A stretch of DNA of 64,000 nucleotides from Cocos nucifera (GCA_006176705.1 QRFJ01003355.1:124001-188000), one strand, 5' to 3'. Positions 10,870 through 21,829 are shown, counted from the stretch's first letter. Numbers and translations are program-made. Notes: generated by a model from the sequence alone, not told the origin.

Positions 10870-12587
10870 AAGTTACGATGGTACCGAAATGCCATCTAGC
10901 TTTCACCCCTGCCCCTCGGTGGGTTACGCATAGTTCAGCATTCGAGCAGTCGGAGCATACTCCATCCACCTCGGCATCGATTGCTCAGGGACCTCCACCA
11001 ACGACATCTACTCAATCGACGATATTTACTCCATCGACAGCTGAGCCTCTACCATCGTCCATATCTGAGACACATGCTACTACGCAGGCATATGAGTGTA
11101 CGTTTTTATTATATTAGCATAACTTTATTTTTTATATAGTATTTGTATGCTTATATTTTTGCATAATATATTTGCATTGTAGGTACATCATTCAGTCGAA
11201 TATTTTGCGGTCCCACACGTATGGCAGACGTGTGAAATCGCCAGCATCAGATGATGGTCTATTATGATGCGGAGGGAAGGCTGGTTAGGAAGACTGTGCG
11301 GAAGATGCATTCCTTTTTTGGAGTGCTTATGAGGTGATCGGACATCATTCCCGTGGAGCCCAGAGACTAGCGTTTGATGGATGCTACCATCAGAGATCGG
11401 ATATGGGAGGAGATATGGGTAAGTACGTGCATCTGAGTTATATTTATGCATTTTATATTTTTATACTATATATATTTGATTAGAATAATTTTATAACTGA
11501 TTTTTGATAACTTTATGTAGAGGAGGTACGATTTTTTCGATCATGAGAGAACTCGAGATGTCCGACTGAGAAAGATCAGAGAGTTATACTGAGGTTACAA
11601 GATCAAGCTCTACAGAGGATGGCTCGAGCACCGACGAGATACTCTGGAGGAGCTTGTTCCTTGGATATAGGACTATCCTTCGAGTCAGTGGGAGAGGATG
11701 GTTAGACACTAGAGGAGCTAGAAGTTCGAGGTAAAATTTCTAACTTTTAAATTTTTTAATATGCTTAAAATTTTATTTAAATATTTTTTAAATATTTATT
11801 ATTTATTTGAATACTTGTTAGGCTATCTTTCATCAGAACTGGGAGAACCGTGCAGCCCAGGAGTATACGCACACTCTAGGCCGTAAGTCTATGGCCAGTC
11901 GTATGTATATATAGGTAATTAATTCTAAATCTTACTAGATAAATTAAATTTATATTTTTTATCATCTTTTTGATAAATTTAATCTTTATTATAGCTGATG
12001 AGAGATGGAGTGATGCCCAACCGTAGTGAGATCTTTCGATCCAATTGCACGGACAAGACGGGCAGGCCGATGAATGTCGTGATCGGACATATTTTTATAA
12101 GTATTAAATTTATTAGTATATATGATTAGTATTATAGCATTTCTTATAAAAATTTATTTTAATTTATAATTATAAGATCAATTAGATGCACTTACGAGCG
12201 AGGGCTCGGATACCTCTAGGCCCCATGACCATCTATCTCAGATCTTGGGGCCTGAGCACTCTAGGAGGATCCGATGCAGGTCCGAACACACGCCGACGAG
12301 CTACTAATCTGAGACGAGCATCTCCTCATAGACTTTCGATATCATCAGTCGAAAGGAGCTTGAGGAGGTATTAGTACGGATAGATCATGCTGCGATGTAG
12401 GTAGATTGGGCTGAGGAGCGTGTATCTCATCTGGAGGGGTATCATGAGAGACATGATGTCGACGCTCAACGTACGTTTTGGAGTCACGGACTTCGAGGAT
12501 ATGTTGGCCCGCATTTCAGCTCCAGCTCTGGCTCTGGCTCTAGCTCTCAACGACGACGACGATGATGTAGTTTTAAAAAATTTTTGA
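10870..12587 (+). pseudogene. CACTA second gene copy, transposase_24 (Ptta/En/Spm) type, in CACTA-2
   Basis: Six coding blocks with AT-rich spacers. (1) 10876-11097, MVPKCHLAFTPAPRWVTHSS and a Ser/Thr/Pro-rich tail. (2) About 11182-11420, FRSHTYG-like start. (3) About 11520-11730, with FFDHERTRDVRLRKIRELY, RGWLEHRRDTLEELVPWI and SSQWERMV. (4) About 11822-11910, HQNWENRAAQEYTHTLG. (5) About 11994-12100, MRDGVMPNRSEIFRS and GRPMNVVIGHIF. (6) About 12178-12587, QLDALTSEGSDTSRPHDHL, ending in Asp-rich DDDDDVV. The HERTR...W...RAAQEYTHTLG...SEIF...G order is that of plant transposase_24 proteins. In-frame stops (near 11667 and 11707) and the lack of TNP2 make it non-functional. It parallels 2390-4494. 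Confidence 0.72.
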
Positions 12588-12754
12588 TGTATTTTATTTT
12601 TTTAAAAAATATTATAATAAATTTTATTTGATAATAAAATTTTAGCATTTTAAAATAATTTTTATATTTATTATATTTTTTTATGTTATATATCTATATT
12701 TATCAGATTAAATATATAAAAAATAAAAATTTTAATTTTTTTAATTATTCAAGA

Positions 12755-13159
12755 TCTATGGTAGCGATTTTATAACTGCTGTCATATTCGTACCAATCGC
12801 TGTCATAGATTCCTAGTGCAAACGATGTCAACCATTGTATTAGATCAATGGCAGTGGTTAAGAAACTGCTGCTATGGATTATCTATGATAGCGGTTATGT
12901 AACTGCTACTATAAATAACATATGGCAGTGGTTACATAATCACTGCTATAGGTCGATCTATTGCAGTGGTTTATAAATCATTGTAATAGGCTATCTATGG
13001 CAGCGGTTCAAATAATTGCTTCAATAACTGCTGTCATAGAGCTACGGCGACTGCTGCAGTAGCAGTGGTTAGAGAACTGCTATCATAAGCTATGATGGTG
13101 ATTTTTTGGGATACGGCAGCGGTTACGAACTGCTACCGTAGCTCTATTTTGTAGTAGTG
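12755..13159. repeat. CACTA-2 right subterminal repeats and terminus
   Basis: About a dozen copies of GGCAGYGGTT or AACYGCTRYCATA in both orientations, ending in TTTTGTAGTAGTG. Same family as 4670-4997 and 7132-7430. Confidence 0.8.
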
Positions 13160-14346
13160 ACCATCTTACCTATCTATCGATCAACTAGAAATAAAATGAT
13201 TGAAGAACCCCATATGCCGGACACTTTAGCCACCACCATTAAATCAAGAGTTAATGTAGGTAGCGTGACTACTCAATTCCGTGTGATATGTAAATATGGA
13301 TACTCCTTTTTTTTTCAATACATATAATGATACATATTTTTGGTGATAATAGGTGTACCATAAGAAATAATAGTGTTACCAAGGATCAAGTTTTATTACA
13401 GAGGAAGCGAGAGAGACTATAGCAAGATTCCTCTCATTGAACAAGGATCAGTAATATCTATTTTTTATAGCATATTTGATTTTATACTTTAAACATATGG
13501 TTACATGTAATATATTTTTAGTTATACTAAAAATATTTTCGATTGTGTATATGGATAACCTATGGTTACGTAGTTTAAAATGTTGATTACACATTGCCAT
13601 CTCTCTTACATGATTTTTTTTTGTTATGGTTATAGATCTATAGTGTAGTCTAATGGTAGTAGTTTTGTAACACGGAAGTAGTTTTATGATCTACTATTCA
13701 ATCAAATGCTAAAAGATAATGTAAGTTGATCTATAAAAATCATTTATGATAAAAAATGATGGACGAATATTTTTGGTTGCTTTGAACTATTATTAAGGTT
13801 CTTGATGCATTGATGGCACTCTTTTGAGAGCGCCAAGAGTCTGAAACAAATAAATATACTTCTTGTGCATTCATCAGGCCATGGTTGCTAGTGAGTTATT
13901 TGTTGGAGTTCTTTATTTTGAAATCATCTTGTATGTTATTATTGATCATGTAATTTTTATGTTTTCTATAGCAATACATACAACAAAGACATTGAAAAAT
14001 TTTGGATAATATCCAAAGAGGTTTTCAATTTGAAATTAATACAGCAAAATTGGCCTTCATGCCATTATGCACAAGTAGCCACTAGCATCTACTAGTGATG
14101 GATATAGAAGATAAATGCTTCAAGCATTATTTCTTCCTATTTCGATCCACCTATTATCTTGATGGGCTTATTTTGGTATGCTTTCTTAATTCAGTGCATT
14201 TTTCTTGATATGCTTCCTTAATTTGGTACGCTTTCTTAACTAATTAGTTATAACTGAAAAATTGAATTTATCAATTATTGGATAAATATCATAATATCCT
14301 CAAAGCTTCAAATTGGCCGCTCCAGCAAACTGATGATTGTCCTCAG
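13160..14346 (+). pseudogene. Middle part of the host Ulp1-type gene, decayed
   Basis: The reading at 13163-13250 (YRSTRNKMIEEPHMPDTL) follows on from the Lys/Glu-rich end at 7111 once CACTA-2 is removed. AT-rich spacers with GGTTAC words (13495-13640) separate short coding-like blocks, as in the intron at 5637-6275. Near 14090-14160, GYRR...CFKHYF/FFLFRSTYYLDG-like text resembles the segment after the catalytic His of Ulp1/C48 peptidases (a VDxxDKCF...YDSL pattern). I cannot join exons with confidence. Copia-1 inserted at 14347. Confidence 0.4.
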
Positions 14347-15180
14347 TGTAGATGGTGTGGTGCTCCCAAGCCTTGGGAGGCCACGAACGGAGTCAGGATG
14401 AGTGTTCCGGAAAGGCTAAGATAGGTTTGGTCCTAGGACTAGGACAGGAGTTATCCTAGAATAGAGACGGCATGTAGCTCTCCACGAGCTTGAGGTTCGA
14501 ATATTGAGGGCCTCAAGGGGCTTGGTTGGTGCTTCGAAGATCTAAAATTTAAGGTGGAGCAAAAAATAAAAGCTGAAGAATCAAGACTGTAGAAAGAATA
14601 TTTTCTGCAGGTTAGCCGGCTCAGTCCAAAACTGGATCGGCTAAGTCTCAGAGCACAGACAAAATAGAAAAATCAAGTTTTGGGACTGCAGACATGGCAC
14701 AGAACTGGGCTGGCTCAATTTCAGACTGAGCTGACTCAGTGCACGGGCAGAGTTACGTGAGGGTCTATTTTGGGCTAGGATCTATGTTGATCCTAGGGGT
14801 CTTAAGGTCTAGTTTGAGAGGTCTTAAGGGGGCTAATTCATGTATGGATTGGGATTAGATCCAGGGGATGAGAGCATGTGAGACTTGGGCTCAATGAGTG
14901 CTTTCATATATTGGATTAGCCTAAGAGAGTTTTTGAGCTGGGATTTATTAGGATTCATATGAAAACTCTAGGGTATATAAATCAGAACATTGTAACTTTT
15001 ATAATGGAGAAGTGAATACAATTGAGCTTTTCTCCCTAACTCTCTTCTCTTTGGTTCCAACACCAAATTTCTAGCTTCTCTCATCTTTCTTAGATCTTCT
15101 TCAATTTGCTGGATTAACACCCAGATTCACGTAAGAGATCGGATCTATAGCTGTGGCTCCAAGCAGCCATAGGAACAATA
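14347..15180 (+). repeat. Copia-1 left (5') LTR
   Basis: 834 bp. Contains palindrome-like AGCCGGCTCAG words (about 14610-14750) and a probable promoter TATATAAATC at about 14974. Ends AACAATA, followed by the primer-binding site. Confidence 0.9.
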
Positions 15181-15181
15181 A

Positions 15182-15195
15182 TTGGTATCAGAGTC
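15182..15195 (+). other. Primer-binding site (tRNA-iMet) of Copia-1
   Basis: TTGGTATCAGAGTC begins two bases after the LTR end. The canonical plant copia site is TGGTATCAGAGC. Confidence 0.85.
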
Positions 15196-15375
15196 TGGTT
15201 GAGAATGAAGAAAAAAGAAGATCAGTTTTCAACAGAGATCAGCAGCGAGATTCAGATCTAAAGGCTTTCTCCAGGCTTCATGAGGAAGAAAGAGATCACA
15301 AGGCTGTTGTCCACCATTCCTAGTCAAGGTATTTCTTAGATCTATCTGTTTGCTATTATTTGATTCGGATTAATC

Positions 15376-16720
15376 ATGAAAAATAATGGGTTGAAGGTAG
15401 GATTAGAGAAGTTTGATGGAAAGAAAAGTTTCATATTATGGATGGTAAGGATGGAGGATTTGCTGGTTCAGATGAGGTTGGATTCGACCTTGGAAGATAG
15501 GCCGGAGGAGATCACAGATAAGGAGTGGGTGTCCTTGGAGAAAAGAGCATGTGCTATGATTAGGACTTGTTTGGTAGATGAGATTTTGTATGGTGTGTTG
15601 GAGGAGAGAACACCCAAGAGATTATGGTCGAGGTTGTAGTAGTTGTACATGGGAAAGAACATATGCAATAAGTTGATGCTGAAGAAGCAACTATATAGCC
15701 TTTGGATGCAGGAGGGTGAGAATGTTGTGGGGCATATTTAGCGATTCGAACGAATGAGGATGGACTTACTCAATATAGGGATGGATTTAGAAGAGGAGGA
15801 CAAGAGTCTATTATTGCTGTGTTTGCTATCTAGGAGCTTCGATCCATTGTGATAACTTTGCTGTATGGTAAGGAGACACTGGTGTATGAGAAGATCGTAT
15901 CAGTGCTCAGGTCCAACGAGTAGAGAGAATGAATGATGAAGAGGGAGATCTTTCAGGAGAGTCTTATGGTTTCATAGAAGCATAGGAAAGAAAAGAAGAA
16001 GGGCGAACAGAAGAGCAGCAAGGAGTCCAAGAGATGCTTCAAGTGCGGAGAAGCAGGACACTTTAAGTGGGAGTGTCCACTTTGGAAGAAGTGCAAGAGA
16101 GGAGAAAGCTCAGATTCCATCAGTATAGTCATTGAAAATGAAGATTTGGATGAAATCTTGGTAGTCTCAGAGAAGCCTACAGGGTGTGGTGTATCTGAGA
16201 TGGTTTCGAACAGGTCTGCGGAGTGCAGAGGATTCGAAGGGGCAGCGACGGTATTCGAGGTACAGCGATAGATCCAGCAGTGCAGCATTGAATGATTGGC
16301 CTCGAGGGACTCAAAGATAGAGTCGACTTCTACGGTATCAGGGAGACTTCAGCTTTAGATGGAGCACCGGATAGAGGTGGTTTCACAGATGGAAAAAGTT
16401 GTGACACAAGTTCAGAGCAGGAAGGTATAGAGGAAGGATCTATATCCTAGCACCAGTATCAGAGCTGTATAGATCTAGGTGGAGAGGATTGTGTAGGGAG
16501 ATAGGCATGGCTCTGAGGGGACAGTATCAAGTAGAGCATCAGGATATGCGGCGAGTGTCGATAAAAGAACGTTGCATGATCTCCAAGAAAGTTTAGGACA
16601 AGTGATGCAGCTGCTAAGTAGAAGGATACCTACAACTCCAAAGATGGTGTAGAAAAATAAGCCAAGGACTTTGGCAGTGGAGGCGGTCATCTCGAAGGCC
16701 TTAAAGGGAGCTTAGCTGTT
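15376..16720 (+). pseudogene. Copia gag remnant with zinc knuckle (Copia-1)
   Basis: Seen: ATG at 15376 opens an 87-codon stretch, KNNGLKVGLEKFDGKKSF, typical of UBN2-type copia gag proteins (nucleocapsid precursor). After a stop at 15637 the same frame continues with LYMGKNICNKLMLKKQLYSL and LLLCLLSRSFDPL. A CCHC zinc knuckle, CFKCGEAGHFKWEC, lies at about 16034-16075 after a frameshift. It is followed by acidic text (ENEDLDEILVV) that normally precedes the protease. Past 16260 there are only stop-rich remains. The knuckle residues C-C-H-C are all present. Confidence 0.8.
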
Positions 16721-16840
16721 GAAGAAGAATGGCAGTAGCAAGATGAGCACGAGGGGCTATCAGGATATGCAGGGATAGTAGGATCGTGCAGGAGGATATT
16801 GTTTGGGCGTACCAAGGCTTGGACGTACCAAGATAAAGAT

Positions 16841-17715
16841 TGTAGGTGGTGTGGTGCTCCCAAGCCTTGGGAGGCCATGGATGGAGCCAGGGTGAGGGCT
16901 CCGAGGAGGCTAGGATAGGTATGGTCCTAGGGCTAGGACAGAAGTTGTCCTAGAATGGAGGTGGCATGTAGCTCTTCACGGGCTTGAGGTTTGGGTATTG
17001 AGGGCCTCAAGGGGCTTGGTTGGTGCTTCAGAGATCTAAGATTCAAGATGGAGCAAAAAATCAAAGTCGAAGAATCAAGACTGCAGAAAGAAGATTTTTT
17101 GCAGGTTAGCCAGTTTAGTCCAAAACTGGATCGACTAAGTCTTAGAGCACAGAAAAAATAGAAAGATTAAGTTTCGGGACTGCAGGCACGGCATAGAACT
17201 AAGTTGGCTCAATTTTAGACTGAGCTGACTCAGTGGAACTTAGCTGGCTCAGTGCTGAGACTGAGCCGGCTCAGTGCGCTGGCAGAGTTACATGAGGGTC
17301 TATTTTGGTCTAGGGTCTGGATTGATCCTAGGGATCTTAAGGTCTGATTTGAGAGGTCTTAAGGGGGCTAATTCATGTATGGGTTGGAATTAGATTAAGG
17401 GGATAAGAGCATATAAGACTTGGGCTCGGTGAGTGCTTTCATATATTGAGTTAGCCTAAGGAAATTTTTGAGCTGGGATTTATTAGGATTCATGTGGAAA
17501 CTCTAGGATATATAAATCAGGATATTATAACTTTTACAATGGAGAAGTGAATACAATTGAGCTTTTCTCGCTAACTCTCTTCTCTCTGATTCCAACACCA
17601 AAATTCTAGCTTCTCTCATCTTTCTTAGATCTTCTTTAGTTTATTGGATTAACACCCAGGTTCATGCAAGAGATCGGATTTACGGCTGTGGCTCCGAGCA
17701 GCCGTAGAAACAATA
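16841..17715 (+). repeat. Copia-1 right (3') LTR
   Basis: 875 bp. Matches the left LTR throughout; it is about 40 bp longer, mainly because of an extra AGCTGGCTCAGTGCTGAG-type unit near 17240-17270. A possible TATA-like GATATATAAATC lies near 17507. Confidence 0.9.
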
Positions 17716-17720
17716 CTCAG

Positions 17721-18540
17721 TAGGAGCCTACGTACGTATCAATATCAGTTTAATATTACACAAGTGCATATGTACTTATCATGAATTTTATTTTTTTCTT
17801 TGACCACTATTTTATTTTTAGGAGCGTTGATTATAGAGTTTTTGTGATTGCTTATATGGAATGATTGCAATGTTGATTACAATTGGACTTTGGACCGAGT
17901 GATATGTCAGACTATAAGTAGAGTATAGTGCACCCCTCATTCGCGAAGGCTCAAAAAGAGAGATAGTCTATGAGGAAAAAATAGATGAAGTGCTTATAGC
18001 CCAAGGACAAGAGAATGATTCAATTGATGTCAAATTTTTAAGTGATAGTGAAGTTACTGCAGATGAAGAGGGGAAAGAAAGTGAACCTGCTGATTAGGAT
18101 GGTGAGGGTGATCTCTTAGTGCTTTTTTCCATATTAAATTATTATTATGTTAGTTGATGTGTTGGTGTCTCAACTGTATTAGGCTCATACTTGCATCATA
18201 AAGAGCTTAAAGCTGCACAAGATGGAAAATTTTTTGCATAGATATATTTGGTTTTTTAACATTATGCATCTGCAATAAATGTTAAATACTATGTGCCAAT
18301 AATTTGCAATAAATATCAGTAAAACTTGAGGATAATTTGAATGATGTCAAGGAGGCTGTAATGCAAGAGATGACTAAGGTTATGAACCGTATTGACAAAA
18401 GTGGAGAGGGTGTGTATGTGCAGGCCTCTACCCTTGGATCAAAGTGATGCTTGATGCTCGAAAACTTGCTGAGGAAACTGGCATGAGGATTTTTGTAGCA
18501 GATATTATTTATCACTTGGCGTGAGGAGACTTCAGCTGAA
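17721..18540 (+). pseudogene. Ulp1-like protease gene, C-terminal remnant
   Basis: Around 17823-17920 the frame gives SVDYRVFVIAYME and then WTF/DFGPSDMSDYK-like text. In C48 (Ulp1/SENP) peptidases this place reads (D/N)C-G-(V/I)-F-V, with the Cys as nucleophile. Here the Cys is replaced by Tyr, which would abolish activity. An acidic tail follows (VKFLSDSEVTADEEGKESE at about 18030-18090), then a stop. It continues the gene interrupted by Copia-1. Family membership rests on short motifs, so confidence is moderate. Confidence 0.45.
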
Positions 18541-18908
18541 TAAAAAAACTTTGTAACTCCATGATTGTATTGGTTTTAAAGGGACTTTTTGAAAGATGTA
18601 TGATTATAATATGTTCGAACAGCTAGTTTTAACATTTGATTACACATGTTGATGTATCGGTTACATAAATTTCGTTACATAGGTTGATGTATCGGTTACA
18701 CAGGTTAATGTATCGATTACACATTGATATGTTACAATATCACTTGGTTACTAAGTTTTGTATATTTTCAGAAATGTTCAATTTTAATTTTTGGTTACAA
18801 GGTTTAGTTATAAGCTGCTAGTGATTGTTACAATATTGTTTGGTTACACTGTGTTATATCTAGTTATATGGCTTAGTGTTTAGTTATAGGATTTTCATCA
18901 ATGGTTAC
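18541..18908. repeat. GGTTACA-type imperfect repeats, second locus
   Basis: TATCGGTTACATAAATTTCG, GATGTATCGGTTACACAGG and similar units. At 18861-18908 AGTTATATGGCTTAGTG and TTATAGGATTTTCATC closely repeat text at 5922-5960. It ends abruptly in GGTTAC, where the Copia-2 LTR starts. Confidence 0.7.
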
Positions 18909-19809
18909 TGTTAGAATTTGACGCCTCGAATTCAACCCATAGCAAAGGAGAATCAAATCATCAAGCAGTCGAGCTGGCTCGAATATGGGGTCTAGTCGGC
19001 TTGAACTAAGATCGAGCTAGCTCAAACCACAATCAAATTGGCCCTCTTAAGCAGATAGACAGTAGGAGTTCGAGCGAGACGTAGTCAAGCCAGCTTAACC
19101 CCTGATAGAGTCGGCTTAATAAAGATGAATAGAATAGGATGGGGTTTTCTATTTGGACTCAGATTATGATTAATCCAAAGGATCTATGAGAGTTGCGTGT
19201 GGGCCGTAGAATCCAGTAGCTATGGAGGGCTGCAATCATGATCTAAAGATTGAAAAACATACCAAGACTCCATCAAGATCATGTTTGACTCATATTAGAA
19301 GAAAGAGCCATGTTATTAGGACTCCTGTGAACTACTGAGAAGAAGATTCTCATTCTATTTAAAGGACTGAGATGCTGTACAGCAAGAGATGGTGCATGTG
19401 GCATGAGAGGCACGTAGAGAGACTCCGGCAGCTATCGAGAGAAGCTTGGCAGAGTATCGAGTATATGCAGCCTGCGAGAGAGAGAAGTAATAGATGCATA
19501 GCATTCGACGTGGAAACTATGAGGATAGAGCATCTTGTAGCTTTTGAGGATCTCCTTGAAATTCTGAGAGAGCTTTTATAAGGATGGCTTTTAGTTGAGA
19601 GAGATTTGTATACAATGAGTTGAGAGTGGGTATTCTTCTCTTGTACTTTTTTTTTTCATAATAAAATTTTGCATGCCCCATGGAGGCGAGCGTTTAGGCT
19701 AATCCATGTACTTGATTATTTTTTTATTTTATTTTTTTTTTCTTTCTATCGTAATATTTTGGTACTAGATTCTTAATAAAGTGGTATCAAAATAGCTGAT
19801 ATTCCAACA
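18909..19809 (+). repeat. Copia-2 left (5') LTR
   Basis: About 900 bp. Rich in TCGAGCYGGCTCGA-type palindromes (18970-19110). TATTTAAAGG at 19357-19366 is a plausible promoter. The end is set from the primer site at 19812. Confidence 0.8.
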
Positions 19810-19811
19810 AA

Positions 19812-19825
19812 TTGGTATCAAAGTT
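19812..19825 (+). other. Primer-binding site of Copia-2
   Basis: TTGGTATCAAAGTT, one base from the canonical TGGTATCAGAG of copia elements primed by initiator tRNA-Met. Confidence 0.7.
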
Positions 19826-19879
19826 AGACAGTATCAGAGCACAGATTAGAGCAGTAGATAAAGATTGAAAAATATGGAG

Positions 19880-21030
19880 AAGATAAGTACAATTAAGGTA
19901 GATCAATAGGTTTGATGGAAATGATAATTTCTTCTTATGGCAAGCAAGGATAAAGAATATCCTCATCCAACATGAGTTGATCAATGCTCTCTTGAACAAT
20001 GAGATGCCAACCACCATAGAGGTGAAGGATTGGACTAGATGCAGACGGTGAGCATGATCCGATTGTACCTAGCGGATAGTGTGGTATTCTATGTACTTGA
20101 CGAGACTTTTTCAATGGCATTATGGTCGAAGCTTGAGGAGTTGTACATGGTGAAGTCACTCACTAATATGCTATTTCTTTGGAGGCAGTTCTATTAGTTG
20201 TGGATGGATGAAAGTCAGAGCGTGCGGAAGTATCTATCCAACTTTCAGAAGATCCTCACTGATCTTCTCAGTTTGATGAAAAAGTTGAGAAGAAGATCAA
20301 GATATTGGTCTTGCTAACATCACTTCCCCCTTCGTATGAGATCTTGATGACTGCTCTTCTAGTAGAAAAGAGCACCATCAAGATGGACGAGATCACTGCA
20401 GTGATACTCTAGATTGAGATTTTCAGAAGAAAAAATCTAGCTTCAATATTAGATAACGACAGCTCAGCTTTCGCAATTTTTGAAGGAGCAAAAGGCAGTA
20501 GATGGCGCGATAGAGGATCGCGAGAAGGATAATCTAGATCCAAGATGAGGGATCAAAATAAGATCAGATGCTATAGATGTAATGAGTTAGGGCATCATGT
20601 CAGAGATTACCTGTAGCTCAGAAATCGGATGAGAGCTACTGTAGCAACAATCAGTAGCGAGTCAGAGGATGATGTTTTGAAGATATCTGATGAGGTATCT
20701 ACTTCTTTCTAATAGTAGATTTTAGATTCTACATGCATATATCATGTTTGTTATAGAGAGAAGCAGTTTGACTCCCTAGATAGCATTAAGGGCATTATTT
20801 ATCTACCGGATAGATCGAGCTATGTGATCAGAAGCATCAAGACAATCAACTGGAGGATACATGATACTACAGTGAGAAGATTGGAGAAGGTTCGATACAT
20901 ACTCAATGTCAGACAAAATCTTATCTCACTAGGCAGACTTGATTCAAATGGCTATAGGTGTGTAGCTAGTGATGGAATCTTGATGGTCATGCACGATGAT
21001 AGGATGATATTAGAGAAAACAAAAGGATGA
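19880..21030 (+). pseudogene. Copia gag-protease remnant (Copia-2)
   Basis: Seen in several frames: VVFYVLDETFSMALWSKLEE and VRKYLSNFQKILTDLLSL (gag, 20080-20280); a zinc knuckle CYRCNELGHHVRDY at about 20569-20610, whose last Cys is replaced; then LDSTCIYHVC at about 20728, in the place of the protease D-S/T-G-A/C. An open stretch 20824-21030 contains IHDTTVRRLEKVRYILNVRQ and LISLGRLDSNGY, the well-known copia protease C-terminal region. The reading ends in TKG and a stop at 21030. A short repeat, AQYEVELQELEGAQYEVELQ, follows. No integrase or reverse transcriptase follows; the right LTR starts 345 bp on. Confidence 0.8.
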
Positions 21031-21374
21031 GAGGATATTACTATATAACAGAAAGCTCAGTATGAGGTGGAGCTTCAGGAGTTAGAGGGAGCCCAGTACG
21101 AGGTGGAGCTTCAGGTAGAAATGGATCGGGCATGGATCGGGCATAGGACGACATGCGATGTCGCAAAGTGAAGTTCCTATTGCTGCAGGAGGCTATCCTA
21201 AGCATTTCTCAAGTCAGGAGGATCACAGTAGTCGATGGAGGTGGGATCGAATGGCCTGGCTTGACTCCACGTTTGCCCATCCATGATCAACAAGCATGCC
21301 CCAGGGTATGGGGGCGAGATAGATTATAAGCTCTCAAAGTTAGAGAAGGTCAAATGTCGAGTTGAGGTGAAGAT

Positions 21375-21815
21375 TGTTTGGATTTGATATTTTGAATTTG
21401 ATCCATAGTAGAGAAAAATTAAATCATCAAGCAGTCGAGCTGGCTCGGATATAAGATCGAGTCGGCTCGAGCTGAGATCGAGCCAGCTCGAACCACAATC
21501 GAGTCGGTCCTCTCAGACAGACAGAAAGCATAAGTTCGGATGAGATACAATCGAGCCAACTTGATCCTTGACAGAATCGGCTCGATGGAGACGAATAGAA
21601 TAGGACGAGATTTTCTATTTAGACTCAGATTGTGATTAATCCAAAGGATTTATGAGAGTTGCGCATGGATCACAGGATCCAGCAGCCATGAAGGGCTGCG
21701 GTCATGATTTAAAGGTTGAAAAATATTTCAAAACTTCATCAAGATCATGTTTGACTCATATTAAAAGAAAGAGTCCTGTTAGAACTCCTGTGAACTGCTG
21801 AGAAGAGGATTCCAC
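21375..21815 (+). repeat. Copia-2 right LTR, 3'-truncated
   Basis: Matches 18909-19345 with scattered differences, then breaks off at GAAGAGGATTC. The remaining 450 bp of the LTR are missing. Confidence 0.85.
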
Positions 21816-21829
21816 TATGAAAAATTTAG

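Larger units (their letters stand above)
7115..13159 (+). mobile_element. CACTA-2, complete non-autonomous CACTA transposon (6045 bp)
   Basis: Seen: left terminus CACTACTACAAAAA at 7115-7128 and right terminus TTTTGTAGTAGTG at 13147-13159, a 13-bp inverted match, with near-identical 3-bp flanks (ACT/ACC). Subterminal TATGGCAGYGGTT repeats lie inside both ends (7132-7430 and 12755-13159). It has a copy of the transposase_24-type second gene at 10870-12587 but no TNP2 transposase. The place of TNP2 is taken by a giant inverted repeat (7143-8549), a C-rich block, a GA-rich minisatellite and an LTR fragment. It would need transposase from another element. It sits inside the Lys/Glu-rich part of the DUF1985/Ulp1 gene, which resumes at 13160. 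Confidence 0.85.
14347..17715 (+). mobile_element. Copia-1, pol-less Ty1-copia retrotransposon with two LTRs
   Basis: Seen: two direct LTRs, 14347-15180 and 16841-17715, each starting TGTAGRTGGTGTGGTGCTCC and ending AACAATA, flanked by a perfect CTCAG target duplication (14342-14346 and 17716-17720). A primer-binding site TTGGTATCAGAG at 15182-15193 fits initiator tRNA-Met. The 1.66-kb interior holds a gag remnant with a zinc knuckle but no integrase, reverse transcriptase or RNase H. It is therefore a non-autonomous derivative. It sits within the Ulp1-type gene remnant. Confidence 0.92.
18909..21828 (+). mobile_element. Copia-2, pol-less Ty1-copia retrotransposon, right LTR truncated
   Basis: Left LTR starts TGTTAGAATTTG at 18909 and ends near 19809, followed by TTGGTATCAAAGTTAG, a tRNA-Met-type primer site. 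The interior has gag, zinc knuckle and protease remnants only. A right LTR begins TGTTTGGATTTGATA at 21375 and follows the left LTR until about 21815, where it stops abruptly, before the promoter region. The next bases belong to the Mutator-like transposase on the other strand. With Copia-1 this makes two independent copia insertions without reverse transcriptase in the same host element. Confidence 0.85.
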
